Shown here piece by piece: positions 42,236-50,656 of a stretch of 64,000 bases of DNA (positions are counted from its first letter, which is position 1; each line of letters starts with the position of its first letter). The stretch covers positions 248,001 through 312,000 of the forward strand of contig NZ_JOIR01000001.1 of the NCBI RefSeq assembly GCF_000720115.1, in the 5' to 3' direction. The translations under genes were made by a program, and so were the position numbers. Source of the stretch: Streptomyces sp. NRRL F-2580 (GTDB lineage: Bacteria; Actinomycetota; Actinomycetes; Streptomycetales; Streptomycetaceae). The notes below the pieces were generated by a model. That model was not told where the DNA came from. It saw only the letters and a program-made list of their open reading frames with translations, and searched no databases.

Positions 42236-43741
42236 GTGACTCTCCCAGCCCCGGCGAAGACCCTCCCGTCCCCGGCGCCGGGCCCGGCCGCCGACGAGGG
42301 CCTGGCCCGGCGGCTGCGCGCCCTCGCCTGCACCGCTCCGCTGCACGACCTCGACGTACGCAAGGCCAATCTGGCGGGCGAGTACGGGATCTACGCGATG
42401 GCGGAGGTCGCGCTGGCCGCGATCGACCTCGTCACGCTCAACATGGACTTCGATACGGGCGCCGACCACGAGCAGATAGTAGCCAGGCTGCTGCCGCGCG
42501 TCGCGGCCCAGGCCCCCTCCCGCCCGGCGGCCGAGCACGAGCGGGTGGCCCGCTGGGTGCTGGAGAACCTGATCAACGTCGGCAGCGTCGACCGCGGCTT
42601 CCGCGCGATCTACGGCACCTTCGGCCCGGACGGCGTCTACGTCCGCCGTGACTACGACTTCAAGCTGATCGAAGAGGTCCCCGGCTACGGCGGCGCCGTC
42701 TACCTGCGCACCACCGACGAGGCCGTCAACGTCCTGGTCGGAGCCCTCGACACCGACGTCACCAGCGCCCAGATCGCCGCCGAGGTCAAGCTGGAGGTGC
42801 TGATCAGCCGCGGGCGGCTGGCGGACGCCCAGCTCGCCGCCGAGCAGGCCCGCTACCGGACCGTCCAGTACGCCGAGACCCTGCGCCGCACCCTGGACGC
42901 GACCCGGCGCAACGTACGGGCGGTGGACTGGCTGCAGGCCGTGCCCGACATGATCGCCGAGGCCCTCGACCACGTCGCCGACCGCTACCGCCACGAGAAC
43001 GCGATCCTGACCAACATCCGCAAGGCGCGCGACGAGGCCGAGGAGCCGGAGAACAAGCGCCGCGCCGCCGAGCTCGTCGACATCGTCAAGGACTGCATCC
43101 GCCGCCACACCCAGCTCCAGTCCCGGCTGCTGGACGCGGGCCCGCTGTTCCGTGCCGAGCAGGACCGCCAGGCCTTCGCCGCCCCGGCGCCGCGCTCCGG
43201 CATCGACCTGTACGGCCAGCTCGTGGCCCCGATCCTGCCGCTGCCCCTGGAGCAGGCGAGCCGGGTGACCGCCGCCTTCTTCGCCTCCGGCGCGGGGCTG
43301 CGCACACCCGTCTCGGTGCGGGTGACCGACCTGGTCGAGATCCTGCTCACCCCGCCCGTGGAGCGCGAGCACCTCGGCGCGGAGATGCCGGAGCCGGACC
43401 TCATCGCCACCCCGGACGACAGCCGCTTCAGCGAGGAGCAGCTCGCCGCCGCGAAGGAGCTCCTGGACCTCCCGCACGACGCACCGCGACGGCTGTCCGG
43501 GCTCCTCGCGCAGGCCCGCCGCAGCGATCCCGACCTGCCGTACCTGGTGGCCCTGCTGGCCGTCCACGCGGCGAGCCCGGCCGTGGGCACGGCGTACCGG
43601 CAGGGGGAGGAGCGGCTGCTCTTCGCGGTGGACGACGGCACGCAGCTCGACGACCCCGAGTTCGGCGGCGCCGACCTCATCGTCGGCACCGCCCTCCTCG
43701 ACGCCGCCGGCATGGCCGCGGACCGCGCGGAGGCGTCGTGA
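42236..43741 (+). CDS. MukF/JetA-like subunit of a condensin-type complex
   Basis: A 501-residue soluble protein: an N-terminal winged-helix-like segment (RKANLAGEYGIYAMAEVALA, about 40-65), a helical middle with long helices (ARYRTVQYAETLRRTLDATR, about 200-230) and a C-terminal domain with winged-helix character. Kleisin-like proteins of bacterial condensins (MukF, MksF, JetA) have this layout, and it starts a cassette with a small wHTH protein and a 1581-residue SMC-like ATPase. A -10-like TAGTCT at 42224-42229 places the transcript start at or near the GTG at 42236, so it may be leaderless; a TTG at 42230 is the other option. The assignment to MukF is structural inference. Confidence 0.7.
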   Translation: MTLPAPAKTLPSPAPGPAADEGLARRLRALACTAPLHDLDVRKANLAGEYGIYAMAEVALAAIDLVTLNMDFDTGADHEQIVARLLPRVAAQAPSRPAAEHERVARWVLENLINVGSVDRGFRAIYGTFGPDGVYVRRDYDFKLIEEVPGYGGAVYLRTTDEAVNVLVGALDTDVTSAQIAAEVKLEVLISRGRLADAQLAAEQARYRTVQYAETLRRTLDATRRNVRAVDWLQAVPDMIAEALDHVADRYRHENAILTNIRKARDEAEEPENKRRAAELVDIVKDCIRRHTQLQSRLLDAGPLFRAEQDRQAFAAPAPRSGIDLYGQLVAPILPLPLEQASRVTAAFFASGAGLRTPVSVRVTDLVEILLTPPVEREHLGAEMPEPDLIATPDDSRFSEEQLAAAKELLDLPHDAPRRLSGLLAQARRSDPDLPYLVALLAVHAASPAVGTAYRQGEERLLFAVDDGTQLDDPEFGGADLIVGTALLDAAGMAADRAEAS

Positions 43742-43751
43742 CCGCCGTCGC

Positions 43752-43898
43752 ATATCCAGCCCCTCCGGCGTTTGAGGAGCGGGGTCTGGGGCGGAGCCCC
43801 AGGAATCCCGGCTCCGCCGGGCACCGGGCTCTGCCCCGACCCTCCCCCAGCTACCGCTGGGAGGTGCCCCCTGCTCAAACGCCGGCGAGGCTGAATAT
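43752..43898. repeat. Inverted-repeat intergenic element between cassette genes
   Basis: Arms ATATCCAGCCCCTCCGGCGT-TTGAG (43752-43776) and its near-perfect reverse complement (43874-43898) flank about 97 bases with further hairpins (GGGGC-GCCCC, CCCAGC-GCTGGG). Related half elements occur at 21756-21813 and about 27275. It resembles a non-autonomous miniature element or a spread intergenic repeat; no terminal target duplication is evident. Confidence 0.8.
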
Positions 43899-44057
43899 GG
43901 CGGGTCGCCCGGCGCTCGCGTGGGCGTCGGGCCGGGCCCGCCTCGGGGCGCGGGGGCCTGCCCCCGCCGGACAGAACCCGGCCGCCGCCGAAGCCGCCGG
44001 CACCGCCCGTACACCCCATACCGCCCGAACCACCCGCACTGCCGAGGAGACCCACCC

Positions 44058-44957
44058 GTGAGCGACCACCACGCCGAGCACCCCGCGTGGAGCGAGCCCG
44101 CGGCTCCCGCCACCCCCGTCGCGGCCGCGAGCCCGGCGGTGACCCCCGCCGACGCCGCCGACGCGGCCCGGCTCGTCGCCTTCGGGCTGCAGCCCAAGCT
44201 GCTCCCCGCCCGTGACGCCGAGTACGCCGAGCTGCTGCGCCGCTACCGCGAGGAGCCCGCCTTCGGCCGCCTCGCCGACGCCGTCGCCACCGGCCTCGGC
44301 CTCGTCGTCCTGGAGGTCTCCCCGCGCGCCGGCATGGCCGTGGCAGCCGGCGAGGACTCCGTCTTCGCCGTCCGGATGGGCGACTACGCCCGCCGCACCG
44401 CCGCCGACTCCGCCGACCGGTTCCTGCACGGCCTGGCCCACCTCGCCGTCGCCGCCCTCGCCTTCCCCCGCCCGGAGGACCTCGCCGACGACGGCTACAT
44501 CGGCCGCATCACCGTCAACGGCGTCGACTCCTTCGTCCGGCAGACCTGCCGCCGCCTGGAGGAGTGCGCCGAGGAGATCGGCGAGAACACCGACCCGGCC
44601 TCCGACGCCCCCGGCCTGGAGGCCGCCTGGCGCGTCTACTCCCGCCGCAGCGCGACGGGTGCCACCAAGGACGCCCGCCGCCTCGCCGGCTCCACCACCG
44701 GCATCGTCGGCAAGGCCGCCGCCTTCCTCACCGACTCCGGTTTCCTCCAGCGCACCGGCGACGAGTCCGGCGGCACCTACCGCACCACCCCGCGCTATCA
44801 GCTCCAGGTCCGCGACATGGCGGGCAGCGCGGCCATGGCCGAACTCCTGGAACTCGGCGTGGTCCCCGTCAGCGACGGCTCCGCCACCCTCCTGCCGCCG
44901 CCCGAGGGCGACGACCTGGACCTGGCCGCCGATGCCGGGCTCCCCTTCCACGCCTGA
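44058..44957 (+). CDS. MukE/JetB-like subunit of a condensin-type complex
   Basis: A 299-residue acidic protein. After a disordered 40-residue head it has winged-helix-like domains (LARDAEYAELLRRYREEPAF region near 55, RFLHGLAHLAVAALAFPRPE, KAAAFLTDSGFLQRT-GDES about 225-245). MukE-type proteins bind the kleisin and regulate the SMC head. GTG at 44058 follows GAGGAG. It lies 316 bases after the MukF-like gene because of the inserted repeat, and 54 bases before the SMC gene. Recognition is by position, size and fold-like features; sequence similarity to MukE is not obvious by eye. Confidence 0.65.
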   Translation: MSDHHAEHPAWSEPAAPATPVAAASPAVTPADAADAARLVAFGLQPKLLPARDAEYAELLRRYREEPAFGRLADAVATGLGLVVLEVSPRAGMAVAAGEDSVFAVRMGDYARRTAADSADRFLHGLAHLAVAALAFPRPEDLADDGYIGRITVNGVDSFVRQTCRRLEECAEEIGENTDPASDAPGLEAAWRVYSRRSATGATKDARRLAGSTTGIVGKAAAFLTDSGFLQRTGDESGGTYRTTPRYQLQVRDMAGSAAMAELLELGVVPVSDGSATLLPPPEGDDLDLAADAGLPFHA

Positions 44958-45011
44958 GCCACCCGTCCTCCGTACGCCCTGAGCCACCAGACACCACGAG
45001 AGTCCGCCGCC

Positions 45012-48000
45012 ATGTACGAGCTGTCCCGGATCCGCCTCTACTCCATCGGGCCCGCCGGTGCGCGCTACGCCGACACCGTGCTCGACCTGCGCGGAGTCGG
45101 CGAGCCGGTGCCCCACCCGGCGCCGGCCCAGGCGGAGTTCTTCGAGGACGAGCCCACCGGTCCGCCGCGCCGCCCCGCGCCCGCCGGCGTGCTCTTCCTG
45201 GAGAACGGGGGCGGCAAGTCCGTCCTCCTCAAGCTGATCTTCTCGGTGATGCTCCCCGGTCACCGCAACACCCTCGGCGGCGCGAGCTCCGGCGTCCTGC
45301 GCAAGTTCCTGCTCGCCGACGACTGCGGCCACGTCGCCCTGGAGTGGCAGCACACCCAGACCGGCGAGTGCGTGGTCGTGGGCAAGGTCAGCGAATGGCG
45401 CGGCCGCCAGGTCTCCAACGACCCGCGCAAGTTCGCCGAGGCCTGGTACTCCTTCCGCCCCGGCCCCGGTCTGAGCCTCGACAGCCTGCCCGTCGCCGAG
45501 GCCACCGCCGTGCGCCCGCCCGTCGAGGGCGCCTCCGGCGCCCAGGGCCGCCGCCGCACGATGAAGGGCTTCCGCGACGCGCTCACGGAGGCCGGCAAGG
45601 CGTACCCGCACCTCGAGGTGTACTTCGAGGAGATCCACGACCGCTGGAACGAGCACCTCACCGAGCTCGGCCTCGACCCCGAACTCTTCCGCTACCAGCG
45701 CGAGATGAACGCCGACGAGGGCGAGGCGGCCGGCCTCTTCGCGGTGAAGAAGGACTCCGACTTCACCGACCTCCTGCTGCGCGCCGTCACCGACACCCGT
45801 GACACCGACGGCCTCGCCGACCTCGTCCACGGGTTCGGCAACAAGCTGGGCCGCCGCGCCGAGCTCATGGCCGAACGCGACTTCACCGCCGGCTCGGTGG
45901 ACCTGCTCACCAAGATCGTCGAGGCCGCGGGGGCCCGCTCCCGGCTGCGCGACGTCCACGCGGGCGCGGAACGCCGTACGCGCACCCTCGCCCGGCGGCT
46001 GTCCGCCCGCGCCGCCGAGGAACGCGGCCGCGCCGCCGACCTCGCCCAGCGGGTCACCGCCGCCGCCCACCAGGTCACCGCCGCCGACTCCGCCCGGGCC
46101 CGCAGCGCCGCCGTCTCCGCCGAACTCGCCTACCGGCACGCCTCGCTGGCCCTGACCGTCGCCGACAAGGCCGCCGCCGCCCAGCGCCGAGAGCTCCTCG
46201 AAGCCCGCACCCTGCACTCCGCGTGGCAGGCCGCCGAGATCGTGCTGCGCCACCGCGCCGCCGCCGACCGCTCCGCCCGCGTCGCCGCCGCGATCCTGGA
46301 GGCCGAGCGGGACGCCGCCCCCGCGCTCGCCGCGCGCGCCACGGCTGCCGCCGACCTCGTACGGGCCCTGCACACGGCCGCCGAACAAGGCGAGCGGGCC
46401 GCCGACGAGGAGGAGGAGCGCTCCGCCGAGCTCCATTCCGTCGGCGAGAGCGCCCACCGCGATGCCACCGCCGCCGCCACGGCCGCCCAGCGGGCCCGCA
46501 GCGAGGCCGAACACCTCCGCTCGCGCCTCGCCGAGGTCCAGCAGGAGACCGCCGAGGCGGTCCGGGCCGGCTGGCTCGACGACTCCGCCCCCGACGCCGA
46601 CCCGGCGCGCGCGGCCCTCGCCGCCACCGACGCCGAGAAGACCGCGGTGGCCGCCTGGGACGAGGCCCGGGACGCCGCCCGCGCCGCCGCCGAAGCCGCC
46701 CGCGAGGCCGCCGCCGCGGAGTCCCGCGCCGAACTCACCGCCGCCCGCGCGGCGGACGCCGCCGAGGCGGCCGAGGCCGCGCACGACGCCGAATACCGTG
46801 CGGCGGCCTCCCTCGCCGCCTCCCCCCGCCTGGCCGAACTCCTCGGTCTGCCCTCGGTTCCTGCCTCCTTCCTTCCCCACCCGCGCACGCAGAGCGGCGC
46901 CTCCGGCCCCTACGCGGGATCCGCCGCCCAGGCTGCCCAGGCCGCGTCGGCCGAGGTGGCGCACGGCTCCGGCGGGCACGGTCCGGCCCAGGCCGGGCCC
47001 GCCGGCCGCCCCGAAACCGCCGGAGGCGGCGGCCTCACCGTCGCCGACCTCGACCGGAACGCCGACGACCTGCGCACCCTGCTCACCGACGGGGTCGCCG
47101 CGGCCGAACGCCAGCTGTTCGAGCTGCGCACCGCCGCCGCCGACGACTCCCGCATCCTCGGCGCGCTCGGCGACGGCGGCCTGCTGCCGCCCGGCCCCGA
47201 CGTCCTCGCCACCGTCGAGTACCTCGGCGAGCACGGCATCCCGGCCCTCCCCGGCTGGCGCTACCTCGCCCAGTCCGTGGACCCCGCCGACCACGCCGCC
47301 GTCCTCGCGGCCCGCCCCGAACTCGTCGACGGCGTCGTCATCACCGACCCCGACACCCACAGCCGGGCCCGCGAGGTCCTCTCCTGCGCCGCCCTGCTGC
47401 CCCGCTCCACCGTCGCCGTCGGCACCGCGGCCGCCCTGCTGGCGCCCGTACCGCCCGCGGCCGACTCCGACACCGCCGTGTTCCTCGTACCGCCGAACCC
47501 GGCCATGCACGACGAGCACGCCGCCGACGAGGAGCGCCAAGCGCTGCGCACGCGGGCCGGCGCCCGCGACACCGAGATCCGCGAGCTCGCCGCCCGCCTC
47601 TCCGGCGACCGCGAACTCGCCGCCCGCCTCGCCTCCTGGCGCACCGGTTGCCCGCCCGGCCGCCTCACCGAACTCGCGGAACAGGCCGCGGCCGCCCGCG
47701 CGTTCGCTGAGGAGACCGACGCCGAGCTCGCGCAGGCCCGTACCGTACGCGCCGAGGCCGACGAGGCCGCCGCCGACGCCGCCCGCGTCCGCGAGGAGCG
47801 CCAGGACACCGCCCAGCGCGCCCGCCGCGTCGCCGACGCCCTCGCAGGCCTCGCCTACCGCCTGCGCGAGCGGGCCGGCTGGCAGGCCAGGCTCCGCGAA
47901 CTCGCCGACGAGGCCGCCGAGTCCGAGGCCCGCGCCGAGATCTGCCTGGACCGCGCCCGCGCCGCCGACGAGGACCGCCGTGCCGCCCAGCGCGCCGCCG

Positions 48001-49757
48001 ACGACGCCCGCCGCACCGCCCGCGCCCTGCGCGCCGAGCGAGCCGAGATCGCCGGCGCCCCCGACCAGCTGCCCGACGCGGACGGGGACGGCCCGCGCGC
48101 GCCCCTCCCGGACCTCCGCGAGGCCTACCGCGCCGCCTCCCAGCTCTACGAGAAGGTGGGCGTCGGCGCCGACCTGCGCGCCGAACAGGCCCGCGCCGAG
48201 AGCGACGAGAGCGCCGCCCTCGCCGAACTCGACCGCCTCACCAACAAGGTCCGCACCCGCGCCGCCCAGCTCCTCGAAGGCACCGACGGCGCCGACGGCC
48301 CCTCCCGGCAGGCCGCCGCCGCCCGCGCCGAGTCCCTCGTGCAGATGCTGGAGACCCGCGCGTCCACGGCCAGCGAACAGCTCGGCCGGCTGCGCGGCGA
48401 GGCCGAGCGGCACGCCCCCGCCGAGGGCGAGGCGCACACCGAACTGCCCGAGGAACTGGTCCCCGGGAACGTCGAACAGGCCCAGGCCCTGCTCCGTACG
48501 GCCACCGCCCAGCTCGCCGCCCACACCGCGGCCGTGGAGAGCGCCCGCGCCGCCCACGCGGACCTGCTGCGCGACCACCGCACCGCCGAGGACGGCGCCG
48601 GCGGCTTCGACGAGACCGCCGCCCTGCTGCGCGACCTCCTGCGCGACCACACGCACGCCGAGGACGAGCAGGAGCCGGCGCCCCACCCGGGCACCCTGGA
48701 GGAGGCCCGCCAGTCGGCCACCGAGGCCCGCCGCTCCCTGCGCAGCTGCGCGGCCGACCTCTCGGCCGCCGAGGCCGCGGTGCGCGAGGCGAGCGACATC
48801 CTGGTCCGGCACGCCAATTCCACCCGCTACGAACAGGTACGCACCCCCGCGCGCCAGCAGATCCGGGAACTGCCCGCCGCCGCCCTGCCCGAGCACGCGG
48901 CGGCCTGGGCGGCGGCCTTCGCCCCCCGGCTGCGCGTCCTCACCGACGAGCTGGCGCAGCTGGAGCGCAACCGCGACAGCATCGTCGACCGCCTGCGCGG
49001 CCTCGTCGAGTCCGCCCTGGCCACGCTCCGCTCCGCGCAGCGCCTCTCCCAGCTCCCCGAGGGCCTGGGCGAATGGTCGGGCCAGGAGTTCCTGCGGATC
49101 CGCTTCGAGGAGCCGGACCAGGCCACGCTCACGGAACGGCTCGGCGAGGTCATCGACGAGGCCACCCGCGCGGCCGTGAAGAAGAACAGCACGGCCTCCT
49201 TCGGCGAGGGCCGCCGCGACGGCATGTCCCTGCTGCTGCGGGGCGTCCAGGCAGCGCTCGAACCCAAGGGCATCTCCGTGGAGATCCTCAAGCCGGACGC
49301 GGTGCTGCGCGCCGAACGCGTCCCCGTCGGCCAGATGGGAGACGTGTTCTCCGGCGGGCAGCTGCTGACCGCCGCGATCGCCCTCTACTGCACGATGGCG
49401 GCGCTGCGCAGCAACGACCGGGGCCGCGACAAGCACCGGCACGCGGGCACGCTGTTCCTCGACAACCCGATCGGCCGCGCGAACGCCACGTACCTGCTGG
49501 AGCTCCAGCGGGCCGTCTCCGACGCGCTCGGCGTCCAACTGCTCTACACGACGGGTCTGTTCGACACCACGGCGCTCGCCGAGTTCCCGTTGGTGATCCG
49601 GCTGCGCAACGACGCGGACCTGCGGGCGGGTCTGAAGTACATCAGCGTCGAGGAACACCTCCGTCCGGGCCTGCCGCAGCAGTCCCCGGAGGAGGAGACC
49701 ATCCACGGCGAGATCACGGCCACCCGCATGTTCCGCCGCAGCGGCGCCCCTTCCTGA
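45012..49757 (+). CDS. SMC/MukB/JetC-like ATPase, 1581 residues
   Basis: Large SMC-type protein: N-terminal ATPase half with Walker A ENGGGKSVLLKLIF (Lys69), two long Ala/Arg/Glu-rich coiled coils (about 300-640 and 830-1330), a globular hinge-like domain (about 675-830, LGEHGIPALPGWRYLAQSVD) and a C-terminal half with signature FSGGQLLTAAIALY (1446-1459) and Walker B TLFLDNPIGRAN (Asp1484, Asn1485). It should pair its heads, bind the MukF/MukE-like partners and embrace DNA. The Walker B Glu is replaced by Asn. The coding bias is extreme Ala/Arg GCC/CGC. Its antisense frame of 2109 codons is a shadow. No JetD/MksG gene follows. Confidence 0.88.
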   Translation: MYELSRIRLYSIGPAGARYADTVLDLRGVGEPVPHPAPAQAEFFEDEPTGPPRRPAPAGVLFLENGGGKSVLLKLIFSVMLPGHRNTLGGASSGVLRKFLLADDCGHVALEWQHTQTGECVVVGKVSEWRGRQVSNDPRKFAEAWYSFRPGPGLSLDSLPVAEATAVRPPVEGASGAQGRRRTMKGFRDALTEAGKAYPHLEVYFEEIHDRWNEHLTELGLDPELFRYQREMNADEGEAAGLFAVKKDSDFTDLLLRAVTDTRDTDGLADLVHGFGNKLGRRAELMAERDFTAGSVDLLTKIVEAAGARSRLRDVHAGAERRTRTLARRLSARAAEERGRAADLAQRVTAAAHQVTAADSARARSAAVSAELAYRHASLALTVADKAAAAQRRELLEARTLHSAWQAAEIVLRHRAAADRSARVAAAILEAERDAAPALAARATAAADLVRALHTAAEQGERAADEEEERSAELHSVGESAHRDATAAATAAQRARSEAEHLRSRLAEVQQETAEAVRAGWLDDSAPDADPARAALAATDAEKTAVAAWDEARDAARAAAEAAREAAAAESRAELTAARAADAAEAAEAAHDAEYRAAASLAASPRLAELLGLPSVPASFLPHPRTQSGASGPYAGSAAQAAQAASAEVAHGSGGHGPAQAGPAGRPETAGGGGLTVADLDRNADDLRTLLTDGVAAAERQLFELRTAAADDSRILGALGDGGLLPPGPDVLATVEYLGEHGIPALPGWRYLAQSVDPADHAAVLAARPELVDGVVITDPDTHSRAREVLSCAALLPRSTVAVGTAAALLAPVPPAADSDTAVFLVPPNPAMHDEHAADEERQALRTRAGARDTEIRELAARLSGDRELAARLASWRTGCPPGRLTELAEQAAAARAFAEETDAELAQARTVRAEADEAAADAARVREERQDTAQRARRVADALAGLAYRLRERAGWQARLRELADEAAESEARAEICLDRARAADEDRRAAQRAADDARRTARALRAERAEIAGAPDQLPDADGDGPRAPLPDLREAYRAASQLYEKVGVGADLRAEQARAESDESAALAELDRLTNKVRTRAAQLLEGTDGADGPSRQAAAARAESLVQMLETRASTASEQLGRLRGEAERHAPAEGEAHTELPEELVPGNVEQAQALLRTATAQLAAHTAAVESARAAHADLLRDHRTAEDGAGGFDETAALLRDLLRDHTHAEDEQEPAPHPGTLEEARQSATEARRSLRSCAADLSAAEAAVREASDILVRHANSTRYEQVRTPARQQIRELPAAALPEHAAAWAAAFAPRLRVLTDELAQLERNRDSIVDRLRGLVESALATLRSAQRLSQLPEGLGEWSGQEFLRIRFEEPDQATLTERLGEVIDEATRAAVKKNSTASFGEGRRDGMSLLLRGVQAALEPKGISVEILKPDAVLRAERVPVGQMGDVFSGGQLLTAAIALYCTMAALRSNDRGRDKHRHAGTLFLDNPIGRANATYLLELQRAVSDALGVQLLYTTGLFDTTALAEFPLVIRLRNDADLRAGLKYISVEEHLRPGLPQQSPEEETIHGEITATRMFRRSGAPS

Positions 49758-49819
49758 CGCACGGCAGGTGACGCCGGCCCCGCCCTGCCCGCCGCAGGCG
49801 AGTGGCGGCAGGTCGGGCG

Positions 49820-50269
49820 TCAGCGCGTGACGTACGGCCCGGAGGCGGCCAGGTGGCCGTCCTCGCGGGGTATTCGGCCCGGGGCGGCCTCGCGCGCCCT
49901 GCGGGCCGCCCTGTGGGCCTCGCGGCGGCGCCGGCGCGCGGTGCTGCTCGGCTCCGAGAGGACCCCGTACCGCTGGTTCCACGTCTGCCGGGTGATCCAC
50001 ACGTCCAGCACGCCCCACGTGGCCACGATCGTCCCCGCGATCGCGCAGAGCGCCATCGGCAGGGCCAGCCAGGACCCGGTCAGGGTCAGGAAGAACGTGA
50101 TCGTCGCCTGGGTCAGGGTCACCGCCACGATCACCACCGCCCGCACCGCGGAGGTCCGCACCGGATCGGGCATCCGGAGCCGGCGGGCCGGCTCCTCCAC
50201 CCACAGCCCCTGTCCCGCCACCCCTGCGTACGCGCCCGAACCCGCCCCGCCGGCCTCGTCATTCCACAT
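49820..50269 (-). CDS. Two-helix membrane protein, function unknown
   Basis: A 149-residue protein with a Gly-rich N-terminus, two membrane helices (VVIVAVTLTQATITFFLTLT and ALPMALCAIAGTIVATWGVL, about 50-95) and a basic C-terminal tail (RRRRREAHRAARRAREAAPG). ATG at 50269 preceded by GGGAGCG; the longer frame to 50287 adds six residues without a better site. It is convergent with the SMC gene (62 bases between stops). No family recognised; the arginine-rich tail suggests contact with nucleic acid or lipid head groups. Confidence 0.72.
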   Translation of the reverse strand: MWNDEAGGAGSGAYAGVAGQGLWVEEPARRLRMPDPVRTSAVRAVVIVAVTLTQATITFFLTLTGSWLALPMALCAIAGTIVATWGVLDVWITRQTWNQRYGVLSEPSSTARRRRREAHRAARRAREAAPGRIPREDGHLAASGPYVTR

Positions 50270-50656
50270 GGTCCGCTCCCTCCCCACGCCGCGGTCCGCC
50301 TTGTCTACTCACCACGTCTACCCCCGACGCGGCTCTCGAACTGACAGACGTCCGACGGCGCCGGGAGATTCCCGGATCGTGGAAATCTCCACGGCCCCGC
50401 GATGATCGCGGAACGAACAATTCCAGCCATCCATCAGGTTGCGGGAATTGACGCCCCACCAAGTGTCATCTGCCACATATCGGGCCGCGGTTGACCGGAA
50501 GTGTCGGACAACTGGTGATCTTCGTACAGGGGTCGGGCCGAAAACGTCCGGACACGCCTTCGAACCTGCTCCAGAGCAGTAGTAGGCTCACGCCGTTTAA
50601 ATGACGGAACACCGACCCCCGGTAACGGGGTTGACCTGGGGGAGGCTGGGGAGGCC
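50270..50656. other. Divergent intergenic region before cvnA
   Basis: The 387 bases contain no gene. They hold a possible cvnA promoter (50559-50588) and a small hairpin ACCCC-CGGTAAC-GGGGT at about 50611-50627 close to the ribosome site. The interval 50430-50560 is AT-richer than average. Confidence 0.5.
50559..50588 (+). promoter_or_regulatory. Possible cvnA promoter
   Basis: TTCGAA (50559-50564) and TAGGCT (50583-50588) with an 18-base spacer, 68 bases before the cvnA start. The -10 box fits HrdB-type promoters; the -35 is weak. Confidence 0.35.

Noticed and set aside
43875..50204. A 2109-codon open frame on the minus strand
   Set aside because: It is antisense to the SMC-like gene and neighbours; the residue composition (runs of Gly, Ala, Val) and lack of any fold are shadows of GC-rich coding DNA. 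The plus frame has clear Walker motifs.
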